A stretch of DNA of 64,000 nucleotides from Goekera deserti (lineage in GTDB: Bacteria > Actinomycetota > Actinomycetes > Mycobacteriales > Geodermatophilaceae), in assembly GCF_010685995.1 (NCBI RefSeq), contig NZ_JAAGWK010000021.1, positions 168,702 through 232,701 of the forward strand. Direction: 5' to 3'. The translations under genes were made by a program, and so were the position numbers. Below, piece by piece: positions 17,902 through 26,674 of this stretch (positions within the stretch are counted from its first letter, which is position 1; each line of letters opens with the position of its first letter). The notes under the pieces are model-generated. The model saw only the letters and a program-made list of their open reading frames with translations, had not been told where the DNA came from and ran no database searches.

Positions 17902-17972
17902 GGACGGCGGGCCGTCACGCTGCGCAGCGGGGACGGGGACCGGTCGACCGTGACGGGTCCGCACCCGGCACG

Positions 17973-19016
17973 ATGTCCGCCATGGACGAGCCCGTGCCAC
18001 GTGTGCCAGCGAACCGGCCGGGTGGGCGGGCCCGGGCGGCCGACGTCGCCGCCGCCGCGCGGGTGTCGATCGCCACGGTGTCGCTGGTGGCCAACGGCAA
18101 GGCGGCCGGACGCGTCTCCATGCAGACCCAGGCCCGCGTCGAGCAGGTGATCGAGCAGCTCGGGTACGTGGCCGACCCGGCCGCCCGCAGCCTGGTCACC
18201 GGCCGCCGGCAGTGCATCGCCCTGCTCGCCCACGACATCACCAACCCGTTCATCTCGCTGATCGCGGCGGGGGTGACCCGGGCCGTGGGCACCGGCACCC
18301 AGCTGCTGCTGGCCTCCGCCGGCGCCGACGTGCGCCCCGACCTGGCCCGGATCGCCGCGTTCGGGGTGGACGGCATCCTGGTCGACCACCCGGCGTCCGA
18401 GCACGTGGCCGGGCTCGGCGTCCCGGTGGTGCACCTGGACGACCCGGACGCCGACGAGAGCCTGCCGCGCGCCTACTTCGACCTCGCCCCCGGCGGCGCG
18501 CTGCTGGCCGGGCACCTGGCCGGGCTGGGCCACCGGCGGCTGCTGTACCTGGACGCCACCCGGCCGTGGGCCACCTTCGCCCGCCGGCGCACCCACCTGC
18601 TGACCGGGCTGTCCAAGCTGGCACCGGACACGATCGTCACCCCGGCCCGCTCGGACATCGACATCGACACCACCCGCCAGCTGGTGCGCCGCACCTGGCC
18701 CCGGTGGCGGGTCGACGGGGTCACCGCGATCGTGACCGCGACCGACGTCCAGGCGTTCGGGGTGCTGGCCGGCCTCGCCGACCTCGGGGTGTCGGTGCCG
18801 GGGCAGGTGTCGGTGGCCTCGTTCGACAGCGTGCCGTTCGCGCAGCTCACCGCGCCCCCGCTCACCGCCGTCGCACTGCCGGCCGAGCAGCTCGGGCACA
18901 CCTCGGCGACCCTGCTGCTGGCACTGATCGACGGCCGGGAGCTGGGCAGCCGGGTGCAGGTCATCCCGTCGTCGCTGGACGTCCGGTCGTCCACCGGGCC
19001 GGCCGTCACCCGCTAG
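17973..19016 (+). CDS. LacI-family regulator of the pseudouridine genes
   Basis: 347 residues: a LacI helix-turn-helix (about 17-70, AADVAAAARVSIATVSLVANGKA), then a periplasmic-binding-protein-like sensor domain. ATG at 17973 or 17982 can start it. A LacI-type operator overlaps its stop codon and the promoter of psuK, so it most likely represses psuKG, with pseudouridine or a related nucleoside as the inferred signal. Confidence 0.85.
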   Translation: MSAMDEPVPRVPANRPGGRARAADVAAAARVSIATVSLVANGKAAGRVSMQTQARVEQVIEQLGYVADPAARSLVTGRRQCIALLAHDITNPFISLIAAGVTRAVGTGTQLLLASAGADVRPDLARIAAFGVDGILVDHPASEHVAGLGVPVVHLDDPDADESLPRAYFDLAPGGALLAGHLAGLGHRRLLYLDATRPWATFARRRTHLLTGLSKLAPDTIVTPARSDIDIDTTRQLVRRTWPRWRVDGVTAIVTATDVQAFGVLAGLADLGVSVPGQVSVASFDSVPFAQLTAPPLTAVALPAEQLGHTSATLLLALIDGRELGSRVQVIPSSLDVRSSTGPAVTR

Positions 19017-19036
19017 GTCAAACGCTTGACTAGCAT
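19017..19036 (+). promoter_or_regulatory. LacI-type operator and -10 of psuKG
   Basis: GTCAAACGCTTGAC (19017-19030) is a near-palindrome with the central CG typical of LacI operators. A -10-like TAGCAT (19031-19036) follows directly, so a bound repressor would block the promoter. It lies 38 nt before psuK. Confidence 0.65.
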
Positions 19037-19073
19037 GGCCGCGACCTCGACGGACGACGGCTGGAGGACGGCG

Positions 19074-19979
19074 ATGGCACCGGTGCTGCTGGTGGCCCTC
19101 GGCGACCTCGTCGAGGACGTCGTCGTGTGGGTGGACGGGCCGGTGCGGCACGCCACCGACAACCCCGCGCGGGTCACCCGCACCCGGGGCGGCAGCGCGG
19201 CGAACGTGGCGGTGCTCGCCCGCGCGCAGGTGCCCACCCGCTTCCTCGGCCGGGTCGGCGACGACGCCCTCGGCCACGCGCTGGTCGCCGGACTGGCCTC
19301 CGCGGGCGTGGACGCCCGGGTGCAGACCGCGGGGCGCACCGGCTCGATCGTGGTCCTGGTCGACGACACCGGGGAGCGCACGATGTTCCCCGACCGGGCC
19401 GCCTCCGCCGAGCTCGCCGACGTGCCGACCGACTGGCTGGACGGCGCGACGGTGCTGCACGCCCCGGCCTACTGCTTCGCCGCCGAGCCGTTCGCCGGCA
19501 CCGCCGTCGCCCTGCTCCGCGAGGCCCGCTCCCGCGGCGCGCTGACCAGCATCGACGCCGCCTCGGTCGACCTGCTGCAGACCATCGGCGCCGCCCGGGC
19601 GCACGCCCTGCTGGCCGACCTGGCCCCCGACCTGCTCTTCGCCAACGCCGCCGAGGCCGCGGTGCTGGCCCTCACCCCCGCCGACCTGGCCGGCACCACC
19701 CTGGTGGTCAAGGACGGCGCCGGCCCGGTCCGGGTCGCCCCTGCCGGGGGCACGCCGTTCACCGTCGAGGTGCCGCCCGTCGACGGCGTCCGGGACACCA
19801 CCGGCGCCGGGGACGCGTTCGCGGCCGGCTGCCTGGCCGCGCTGCTGGCCGGCGGCGCGTCGCCGGCCGACCCGGTCGCGCTGGCCGCCGCCGTCCGGGC
19901 CGGCACCGCGCTGGCCGCCACCGTCCTGCGCCAGCCCGGCGCGACCCTCCCCGCCCCCACCAGCACAGGAGCGCACTGA
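19074..19979 (+). CDS. psuK: PfkB-family kinase, probable pseudouridine kinase
   Basis: 301 residues of the ribokinase/PfkB family: early GGSAANVA motif and late catalytic DTTGAGDAF with the Asp base. Together with PsuG directly downstream it should phosphorylate pseudouridine to pseudouridine 5'-phosphate. ATG at 19074 follows CTGGAGGACG. The kinase alone could be another sugar or nucleoside kinase; the specific call rests on psuG, one nt away. Confidence 0.82.
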   Translation: MAPVLLVALGDLVEDVVVWVDGPVRHATDNPARVTRTRGGSAANVAVLARAQVPTRFLGRVGDDALGHALVAGLASAGVDARVQTAGRTGSIVVLVDDTGERTMFPDRAASAELADVPTDWLDGATVLHAPAYCFAAEPFAGTAVALLREARSRGALTSIDAASVDLLQTIGAARAHALLADLAPDLLFANAAEAAVLALTPADLAGTTLVVKDGAGPVRVAPAGGTPFTVEVPPVDGVRDTTGAGDAFAAGCLAALLAGGASPADPVALAAAVRAGTALAATVLRQPGATLPAPTSTGAH

Positions 19980-19980
19980 C

Positions 19981-20904
19981 GTGCCTGCCCGCCCCGCCCT
20001 GACCGACGCCCTCGTGGTCTCCGAGCCGGTCGCCGCCGCGCTCCGCGAGGGCCGCCCCGTGGTCGCCCTGGAGTCGACGATCTTCTCCAACCTGGGCCTG
20101 CCCGCCCCGGCCAACGCCGAGGCGCTGGCCCGCTGCACGGCCGTCATCGAGCGCGGCGGCGCGGTGCCCGCGGTCACCGCGGTCATCGACGGCCGGCCCA
20201 CCGTGGGCCTGGACGCCCGAGCCGAGGAGCTCATGCTCACCGGCAGCCGGAAGGTCGCCGAGCGGGACGTCGCCGTCGCCGTCGCGCAGGGCTGGCAGGC
20301 GGGCATGACCACCGTGTCGGCGTCGGTCGCGCTGGCGCACGCCGCGGGCATCGAGGTGTTCGCCACCGGCGGCATCGGCGGGGTGCACCGCGGCGCCGAG
20401 CTGACCGGCGACGTCTCCGCCGACCTGGACGCCCTCGCCAGCCATCCCGTCGTCACCGTCTGCGCCGGGGCGAAGGCCTTCCTGGACCTGCCGCGCACCC
20501 TGGAGCACCTGGAGGCCACCGGCGTGCCCGTGCTCGGCTGGCGGCACGACTGGTTCCCGGCCTTCTACTCCCGCTCCAGCGGGCTGCGGGTGCCGCACCG
20601 CGTCGAGGACGCCGCCGTGGCCGCCGCGGTGCTGCGCAACCGGGTGCGGGAGGACACCGGCGTGCTGGTGACCGTGCCGATCCCGGAGGCCGACGAGATC
20701 CCCGCCGCCGAGATCGAGGCCGCGCTGCAGACGGCCCTGGACGCCAGCGCCGCCGCCGGCGTCACCGGCCCGGCGATCACGCCGTACGTGCTCGCCCGGA
20801 TCGAGCAGGAGACCACCGGCAACAGCATCCCGGCCAACCTGGCCCTGGCCGAGAACAACGCCGCCGTCGCCACCGAGATCGCCGTCGCCCTCGCCCGCAC
20901 CTGA
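19981..20904 (+). CDS. psuG: Pseudouridine-5'-phosphate glycosidase
   Basis: 307 residues, the normal length. Family motifs: ALESTIFSNLGLPAPANAE, the Lys in GSRKVAERD, ASVALAHAAGIEVFATGGIGGVHRG and GNSIPANLALAENNA. It splits pseudouridine 5'-phosphate into uracil and ribose 5-phosphate, using a metal and a Lys adduct. GTG at 19981 directly follows the psuK stop, so the pair is translationally coupled. Confidence 0.93.
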   Translation: MPARPALTDALVVSEPVAAALREGRPVVALESTIFSNLGLPAPANAEALARCTAVIERGGAVPAVTAVIDGRPTVGLDARAEELMLTGSRKVAERDVAVAVAQGWQAGMTTVSASVALAHAAGIEVFATGGIGGVHRGAELTGDVSADLDALASHPVVTVCAGAKAFLDLPRTLEHLEATGVPVLGWRHDWFPAFYSRSSGLRVPHRVEDAAVAAAVLRNRVREDTGVLVTVPIPEADEIPAAEIEAALQTALDASAAAGVTGPAITPYVLARIEQETTGNSIPANLALAENNAAVATEIAVALART

Positions 20905-20914
20905 CCCCTCCCCC

Positions 20915-21066
20915 GGCCATTTCCGCGGAAACGGCCGGCTGCGGTGACCGACTCGAGCGGCCCTTTCCGCGGGAACGGCCGGGTGGGGTGCCCGCTCGGG
21001 CGGCCGTTCTCGCGGGAACGGCCCCGGGGGTGACCGGTTGGGGCGGCCGTTCGCGCGGGGACGGTC
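20915..21066. repeat. Tandem array of four 43-44-bp palindromic units
   Basis: Four units, at 20915, 20959, 21002 and 21045, each hold a 22-bp palindrome: GGCC, then a core like TTCCCGCGGGAA, then CGGCC. The first is TTTCCGCGGAAA and the later ones are slightly changed. They fill the whole gap between psuG and the convergent methyltransferase gene. A related pair lies at 36364-36408. Likely strong hairpins for termination on both strands; the regular spacing suggests growth by unit duplication. Confidence 0.85.
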
Positions 21067-21079
21067 GTCGGGGCGGGGG

Positions 21080-21667
21080 TCAGGTGCTCAGGACGGCGAC
21101 CAGGAAGTCCGCGTCCGGGGTGGCCGGCCGCAGGTCCCAGGTGCTCAGCTGCAGGTCGACGCGCCAGCCCACGGCCCGGGCGTCGTCCAGGAACTCGGGG
21201 AAGGGGTAGCCGCGGTCGGCGCCGAACCCGATCGCCGCGCGCCCACCGGGCACGACGTGGGCGAGGAAGCGGGCCAGCACCCGCCGGCGGGTGGACGGCG
21301 CCAGGAACGCCATCACGTTGCCCGCGCACACCACCGCGTCGAACCGGCCGGGCAGGGCCAGCTCGGCCAGGTCGCCGACCAGCCAGGTGGGGCCCGGGTG
21401 GTCGGCCCGTGCCGCCGCGACCAGCACCGGGTCGGCGTCCACCCCGACCACCTCGTGCCCCGCTGCGGCCAGCGCGGCACCCACCCGGCCGGGGCCGCAG
21501 CCGGCGTCCAGCACCCGGGAGCCGCGGGCCAGCATCGCGTCCACCAGCCGGGCCTCGCCGTCCAGGTCGAAGCCCTCCGCGGCCAGGGAGCGGAAGCGCT
21601 CGACGTAGCGGTCGGAGTGCTCGGGGTCCGCGGCGGCCTGCCGCGCCCACTCGTTCTGCTCGGTCAT
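21080..21667 (-). CDS. Class I SAM-dependent methyltransferase
   Basis: 195 residues. Motif I VLDAGCGPGRVG, the Asp of motif II (VVGVDADP) and FDAVVCAGNVMAF mark a Rossmann-fold methyltransferase of the small-molecule type. The N-terminal WARQAAADPEHSDRYVERF stretch is usual for this group. The substrate is unknown. Start ATG at 21667, divergent from dinB. Confidence 0.85.
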   Translation of the reverse strand: MTEQNEWARQAAADPEHSDRYVERFRSLAAEGFDLDGEARLVDAMLARGSRVLDAGCGPGRVGAALAAAGHEVVGVDADPVLVAAARADHPGPTWLVGDLAELALPGRFDAVVCAGNVMAFLAPSTRRRVLARFLAHVVPGGRAAIGFGADRGYPFPEFLDDARAVGWRVDLQLSTWDLRPATPDADFLVAVLST

Positions 21668-21706
21668 CGCAGTGATCATGCCCGGCGGTGGAGGACCATC
21701 GCAGCT

Positions 21707-23119
21707 GTGCGGCGCGACCCGAGCATCCTCCACCTGGACCTGGATGCCTTCTTCGCCGCCGTGGAGCAGCGCGACAAGCCCTCGCTGCGCGGCCGGCCGG
21801 TGGTGGTGGGCGGCACGGGCGGCCGCGGGGTGGTGTCCACGGCGTCCTACGAGGCGCGGGCGTTCGGCGCCCGCTCGGCGATGTCGACGATCGAGGCCCG
21901 CCGGCTCTGCCCACCCGGGACGGCGTTCCTCGGGTCCCGCTTCGCCGCCTACCGGCGGACCTCCGACGTGGTGATGGCGCTGCTGCGCGAGCTGTCCCCG
22001 CTGGTGGAGCCGGTGTCCATCGACGAGGCCTACGTCGACCTGGCCGCCGGGGACCACGACCTGTCCGTGGCCGGCGTGACCGCGCTGGCCACCGACCTCA
22101 AGGCCCGGATCGCCGCTGCCACCGGCGGGGTGACCGGCTCGGTCGGCATCGGCACGTCCAAGGCGATCGCCAAGATCGGCTCCGAGCTGCGCAAGCCCGA
22201 CGGCTTGACGGTGGTGCCGCCCGGTCAGGAGCTGGACGTGCTGCACCCGCTGCCGGTGCGCAGCCTGGGCGGGGTGGGGCCGGCGACCGCCGAGCGCCTG
22301 CACCAGATCGCGGTGACCACCGTGGGCGACCTGCACCGCCTGTCGCTGGTCGACCTCACCTCGCTGCTCGGCCAGGCGCACGGCACCGGACTGCACCGCC
22401 TGGCCCGCGCGGACGACGACCGGCCGGTGGTGGCCGACCGGGAGGCGAAGAGCGTCTCGGCCGAGGAGACCTACGCCCGGGACCTCAGCGACCCGGTGCG
22501 CCTGGGCGCCGAGGTCGACGCGCTGGCCCGTCGGGTGGGCACCCGGCTGCGCAGCTCGGGCACCTCCGGGCGCACCGTGACGCTCAAGGTGCGCCGGCCG
22601 GACTTCAGCACGCTGACCCGCTCCTCGACACTGCCGCAACCGATCGACGACCCGAGGCTGATCGCCGAGGTCGCCCACCGGCTGCTGGCCGGCATCGACC
22701 GGCACGCCGGGGTGCGGCTGCTCGGCGTCGGCGTCTCCGGACTGGCGACCTTCGTGCAGGGCGACCTGTTCGCCCTGGACGAGCCGCCCACCACGACCGA
22801 CCTCCCGGTCGACGAGAGCCCGGACCCGGAGCAGCCCGCGCCCACGGCGGCGGTGCCCTGGTACCCGGGGCAGGACGTCGAGCACGACGAGCACGGCGCC
22901 GGCTGGGTGTGGGGCAGCGGGCTGAACCGGGTCACGGTGCGGTTCGAGGGCCCGCGGACGCCGCCCGGCCGGGTGCGCACCTTCGCCGGCGACGACCCGG
23001 CGCTGCGCCCCGGCTCCCCGCCGGACTGGACCCCGCCGGACCCGAGCGCGCCGGACCCGAGCGGGCCGGACCCCAGCGAGCCGGACCCGACCCCGCCGGA
23101 CCCGACGGCGGCGGGGTGA
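21707..23119 (+). CDS. dinB: DNA polymerase IV (Y-family)
   Basis: 470 residues. The catalytic Asp lies in ILHLDLDAFFAAVEQ, and the second acidic pair in SIDEAY. Palm, fingers, thumb (SLGGVGPATAERL) and little finger follow. QGDLF near residue 350 is a beta-clamp-binding motif. An extension after it (WYPGQDVEHDEHGAGWVWGSG...) resembles that of mycobacterial DinB1, and the end is a run of PDPS/PDPT repeats (23030-23110). It copies past damaged bases. Start GTG at 21707; the GGAGG at 21690 is rather far upstream. Confidence 0.93.
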   Translation: MRRDPSILHLDLDAFFAAVEQRDKPSLRGRPVVVGGTGGRGVVSTASYEARAFGARSAMSTIEARRLCPPGTAFLGSRFAAYRRTSDVVMALLRELSPLVEPVSIDEAYVDLAAGDHDLSVAGVTALATDLKARIAAATGGVTGSVGIGTSKAIAKIGSELRKPDGLTVVPPGQELDVLHPLPVRSLGGVGPATAERLHQIAVTTVGDLHRLSLVDLTSLLGQAHGTGLHRLARADDDRPVVADREAKSVSAEETYARDLSDPVRLGAEVDALARRVGTRLRSSGTSGRTVTLKVRRPDFSTLTRSSTLPQPIDDPRLIAEVAHRLLAGIDRHAGVRLLGVGVSGLATFVQGDLFALDEPPTTTDLPVDESPDPEQPAPTAAVPWYPGQDVEHDEHGAGWVWGSGLNRVTVRFEGPRTPPGRVRTFAGDDPALRPGSPPDWTPPDPSAPDPSGPDPSEPDPTPPDPTAAG

Positions 23120-23125
23120 GCCCGT

Positions 23126-24337
23126 TCAGGCCGCCGGCGCCCGGCTGAACTGCGGCTTGTACAGGTCGCCGTCGGCGAGGTGGGTCGTCCACGACTCGTT
23201 GTTGCGGCTGACCGAGACCAGCAGGCCGCCGCCGTCCAGCGGCACGTCGGGGTGGGCCAGCGCCGTGTAGGTCAGCTCGCCCGGCACCGCGTAGGACGGC
23301 GAGGACCCGATCACCTGCTCGGTCCACGGCCCGGTCGCCGACGGCGCCCGCAGCGCGACCACCTGGTCACCGAGGTACTCGTCCTTCTTGGTCACCCCGT
23401 GCCAGGTGCCGTCGGCGGCGCGCCAGATCGACAGCGCGGTGGACACCCCGCCGCGGGCGTCCTTGACCGGGGTGGCGGCGCCGGCGTCGGTCGCCCAGCC
23501 GGCGCCGTCCCAGAACCGCCAGGCGGCGAGGTCGGTCACCGCGCCGGCGGGCACGCGCGCCACGTACAGCGCCTTGCCGAACAGGGTGCGGTCCTCGACC
23601 CGCCGGGTGCCGTACACGTACGTCGCGCCGTCGTCCTGGGCGACCGCCGTGCCCCACTGGACGACGTCGTCGGAGGTGCCGGCGGACGGCGTGGGCGTGA
23701 GCCCGGTGAACACCGGGCTGCCCCCGGGCACCAGGTCGAAGGACGCCAGGTGGGTGCCGGTGGTGGTGAAGTCGGTCGAGCCCGGGACGGCGGTGCCGCG
23801 CACCCGGAACACGCTCAGGTACAGCCGGCCGCCGTCGAGGAAGGCGTGCTGCGGCCAGTGGAACTCCCCGTCCGCGGCGTTGGGCACCACCTCCCCGCCG
23901 TCCGGGCCGGTGACGCCGGTCAGGCAGCCGCCGTCGGCGACCACCAGGCTGTTGTGCACCAGCCGGGAACCGGCGGCGCGGGACCCGTCGGCGCGCTGGG
24001 CGCCCTGGAAGGAGTCGGCGAAGACCCACAGCAGCCGGCCGTCGGGCAGCCGCAGGCTGGAGCCCTGGTCGCCGCCGGACCACCGGTCGTCGTTGAGGTC
24101 GTCGAAGGCCTGCTGCCAGCCCTCCGGCGTGGTCGGCGCCGGGACGGTGCACGGCGCCGGGCCCACCCGGACGCCGGCGACCGGGCCGTCGGTCAGCGTC
24201 ACGGCGGGGACGACCGGCCGGCCGGCCGGCGCCGGCTGCTCGGTCGCGGCCCGGGCGACCGGGACGACCAGCAGCGCCAGCCCCAGCGCCGCCACGGTCG
24301 CGGGCAGCAGGCGGCGGGCGACACGGGGCAGGGGCAC
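23126..24337 (-). CDS. Secreted protein, probable beta-propeller (DUF4185/DUF5005-like)
   Basis: 403 residues with a Sec signal peptide (about 1-30, ending ARA). The rest has regularly spaced W/G-rich strands (GRLLWVFADSFQG, FHWPQHAFLDGGRLYLSVFRV, WRFWDGAGWATDAGAATPV, GPWTEQVIG), the pattern of five-bladed propellers seen in glycosidase-like DUF4185/DUF5005 proteins. It may act on or bind extracellular polysaccharide; activity is not certain. GTG start at 24337. It converges with dinB, 6 nt apart. Confidence 0.7.
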   Translation of the reverse strand: MPLPRVARRLLPATVAALGLALLVVPVARAATEQPAPAGRPVVPAVTLTDGPVAGVRVGPAPCTVPAPTTPEGWQQAFDDLNDDRWSGGDQGSSLRLPDGRLLWVFADSFQGAQRADGSRAAGSRLVHNSLVVADGGCLTGVTGPDGGEVVPNAADGEFHWPQHAFLDGGRLYLSVFRVRGTAVPGSTDFTTTGTHLASFDLVPGGSPVFTGLTPTPSAGTSDDVVQWGTAVAQDDGATYVYGTRRVEDRTLFGKALYVARVPAGAVTDLAAWRFWDGAGWATDAGAATPVKDARGGVSTALSIWRAADGTWHGVTKKDEYLGDQVVALRAPSATGPWTEQVIGSSPSYAVPGELTYTALAHPDVPLDGGGLLVSVSRNNESWTTHLADGDLYKPQFSRAPAA

Positions 24338-24489
24338 GGGAGCGCATCGACCGGTCGGTGCCCGCGCTGGAGCTGCTGGACGCCCTGGTCACCCGGTCGG
24401 GTGGGGAGGTGCCACCCGTCCGGCTGCCCGCTTGATCGGCCGGTCACCACCTGGCACCGTCCGTCCCGTCGACCCGGAGGTGGCCCAGC

Positions 24490-25050
24490 GTGGACCCGAT
24501 CGCCGTGGCCTTCCTCGTCGCCGGCGGGGTCGGGCTGCTCCTGCTGCTGGTCTCGCTGGTCGCCGGCGAGGTCGAGCTGGGCCTCGGCGACGCCGACGGG
24601 CCGTTCTCGCTGCCGGCCATGGCCGCGTTCGTCGGCGGCATCGGCTTCGGTGGCGCCGCGGCCACCGCGCTGCTGCCGGCCCTGCCCGGCGCCGTCACGG
24701 TGCTGCTGGGCCTCGGCGTGGGGCTCGTCGTCGCCGTCCCGCTGGCGCTCGGCGCGGTGCGGCTGGCCGCGGTGCTGCGGGACATGCCCACCGAGCCCAC
24801 CCTGACCACCGCCCACCTGCTGGGCACCCAGGGCGTGGTGCTCTCGGCCATCCCCCGCGGTGGCCTGGGCGAGGTGCGGCTCACCGTGGGCGGGCAGCAG
24901 CTGAAGTACCACGCCCGCAGCGAGCTGCCGCTGCCGGCCGGGACCCCGGTCTACGTCGTCGCCACCCCCTCGGAGACCTCCGTCGAGGTCGTCTCCACCG
25001 CCCCCGACCTGCCGCCCGCCACCTCCTCAGACCCTGGAGCCGCTCCGTGA
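24490..25050 (+). CDS. NfeD-like membrane protein, flotillin partner
   Basis: 186 residues: a short N-terminal helix, two or three more helices (about 40-100), then a C-terminal OB-like domain (GTQGVVLSAIPRGGLGEVRLTVGGQQLKYHARS) of the NfeD/YuaF family. It overlaps the flotillin gene by 4 nt (GTGA). In Bacillus the YuaF-FloT pair organises fluid membrane domains; the same role is likely here. GTG at 24490 follows CGGAGGTGG. Confidence 0.82.
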   Translation: MDPIAVAFLVAGGVGLLLLLVSLVAGEVELGLGDADGPFSLPAMAAFVGGIGFGGAAATALLPALPGAVTVLLGLGVGLVVAVPLALGAVRLAAVLRDMPTEPTLTTAHLLGTQGVVLSAIPRGGLGEVRLTVGGQQLKYHARSELPLPAGTPVYVVATPSETSVEVVSTAPDLPPATSSDPGAAP

Positions 25051-26585
25051 CCCTGCTCATCGCCCTCGGCGGCATCGCCGTCCTCGTGGTCCTGCTCGTG
25101 CTGCTCGTGCTCTCCCGGATCAAGGTGGCCGGACCCAACCAGGCGTTCCTGGTCACCGGCCGGCAGGGCCGGTCGGTCACCGGCACGGACGGCGCGACCA
25201 GCCGCGACATGAGCGGGCAGAAGGTCGTCATGGGCGCCAGCGTCTTCGTGCTGCCCGTGGTGCAGAAGCTGCACTCGATCGACCTGTCCAGCCGGCGCAT
25301 CCCGGTCGGCATCCGCGGTGCGGTGAGCAAGCAGGGCGTGAAGTGCGACCTGGAGGGCGTGGCCATCGTCAAGGTCGGCGGCAGCGAGCAGTCGATCCGG
25401 GCCGCCGCCCAGCGCTTCCTCAACCAGCAGCAGGGCATCGACACCTTCACCTCCGAGGTGCTGGCCGGTGCGCTGCGCTCCATCGTGGGCCGGCTGACGA
25501 TCGAGGAGATCATCCGGGACCGCGCCGCGTTCGCCTCCGCCGTCGCCGAGGAGGCCGAGACGTCGCTGACCGGTCAGGGCCTGGTGCTGGACACCTTCCA
25601 GCTGCAGGACATCCAGGCCGAGGGCAGCTACCTCGCCGACCTGGGCCGCCCCGAGGCCGCCCGGGTGCAGAAGGAGGCCTCCATCGCCGAGGCGCGGGCC
25701 CGGCAGGCCGCGCAGCAGGAGCAGCTGCTGGCCGACGAGGCCATCGCCATCTCCCAGCGACAGCTGGCCCTCAAGCAGGCCGAGATCACCGCCGAGACCG
25801 ACGCCGCCAAGGCGCGCGCCGCCGCGGCCGGACCGCTGGCGCAGGCCGCGCAGGACCAGGAGGTGCTGGCCGCGCAGGAGAAGGTCGCCACCCGCACCGC
25901 CACCCTCACCCAGGCCCAGCTGGACACCAAGGTCCGCCGGCCCGCCGACGCCGAGCGGTACCGCGTCGAGCAGGAGGCCGAGGGGCGCAAGAACTCCGCG
26001 ATCCTCACCGCCGAGGCGCAGCGGCAGGCCACCATCGCCGCCGCCCAGGCCGCCGCCGAGCAGGCCCGGCTCTCCGGTGAGGGCGAGCGGGCCCGCCGCT
26101 CGGCGCTGGCCGAGGCCGAGGCCATCGAGGGCGCCAAGCGCGGTGAGGCCGAGAAGCTGCGCCGGCAGGCCATCGCCGACGCCGTCGAGCGGGAGGGCGC
26201 CGCCGAGGCCTCGGCCATCCTGGCCCGCGGCCAGGCCGAGGCGTCGGCCATGGACGCCCGGTCCGTGGCGTTCAACAGCTACGGCGAGGCCGCCATCCTC
26301 GACCTGCTGGTCAAGGTGCTGCCCGAGGTGGTCGCCGCCGCGGCCGCACCGCTGGCCGGGGTGGACAAGATGACGATCATCTCCACCGACGGCGCCAACT
26401 CCCTCACCCGGTCGGTGGCCGGCAACGTCGCCCAGGGCCTGCAGCTGTCCGGTGACCTCACCGGCCTGGACCTGGGCGCGCTGCTGCGCCGGCTCGGCGG
26501 CTCGGCCTCCGGTGCGGTGACCGACGCCGGCTCCACCGCGGTGACCCGCGTCCCCGTCGACGGCTCCGACAACGGCCACCCCTGA
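25047..26585 (+). CDS. floT: Flotillin-like protein (FloT/YuaG)
   Basis: 512 residues: one N-terminal membrane helix (about 3-22), an SPFH/band-7 domain (about 25-215), then a long Ala/Glu-rich coiled coil with repeated E-A-x-R/K motifs (about 215-420) and a Gly-rich C-terminus (LGALLRRLGG). Flotillins form large oligomers and scaffolds for membrane complexes. Translationally coupled to the NfeD-like gene and closed by a very strong hairpin. Confidence 0.93.
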   Translation: MTLLIALGGIAVLVVLLVLLVLSRIKVAGPNQAFLVTGRQGRSVTGTDGATSRDMSGQKVVMGASVFVLPVVQKLHSIDLSSRRIPVGIRGAVSKQGVKCDLEGVAIVKVGGSEQSIRAAAQRFLNQQQGIDTFTSEVLAGALRSIVGRLTIEEIIRDRAAFASAVAEEAETSLTGQGLVLDTFQLQDIQAEGSYLADLGRPEAARVQKEASIAEARARQAAQQEQLLADEAIAISQRQLALKQAEITAETDAAKARAAAAGPLAQAAQDQEVLAAQEKVATRTATLTQAQLDTKVRRPADAERYRVEQEAEGRKNSAILTAEAQRQATIAAAQAAAEQARLSGEGERARRSALAEAEAIEGAKRGEAEKLRRQAIADAVEREGAAEASAILARGQAEASAMDARSVAFNSYGEAAILDLLVKVLPEVVAAAAAPLAGVDKMTIISTDGANSLTRSVAGNVAQGLQLSGDLTGLDLGALLRRLGGSASGAVTDAGSTAVTRVPVDGSDNGHP

Positions 26586-26599
26586 CCCGCCCCCTGGCC

Positions 26600-26658
26600 C
26601 ACGATGAACGCCCCGGCCCCGTCCACCGCCCGTGGACGGGGCCGGGGCGTTCATCGTG
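26600..26658 (+). terminator. Perfect 27-bp stem terminator after floT
   Basis: Arms 26600-26626 and 26632-26658 are perfectly complementary around a 5-nt loop, beginning 14 nt after the flotillin stop and ending 16 nt before the next start. An intrinsic terminator without a T-run; it may also insulate elaA from read-through. Confidence 0.85.
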
Positions 26659-26674
26659 CGGGCAGGATGCACCG

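Noticed and set aside
17784..20519. 911-codon open frame on minus opposite lacI-psuK-psuG
   Set aside because: Shadow sequence; plus-strand genes carry all family motifs.
20915..21066. CRISPR array with palindromic repeats
   Set aside because: Only four degenerate units, spacers of about 21 bp that resemble each other, no cas genes.
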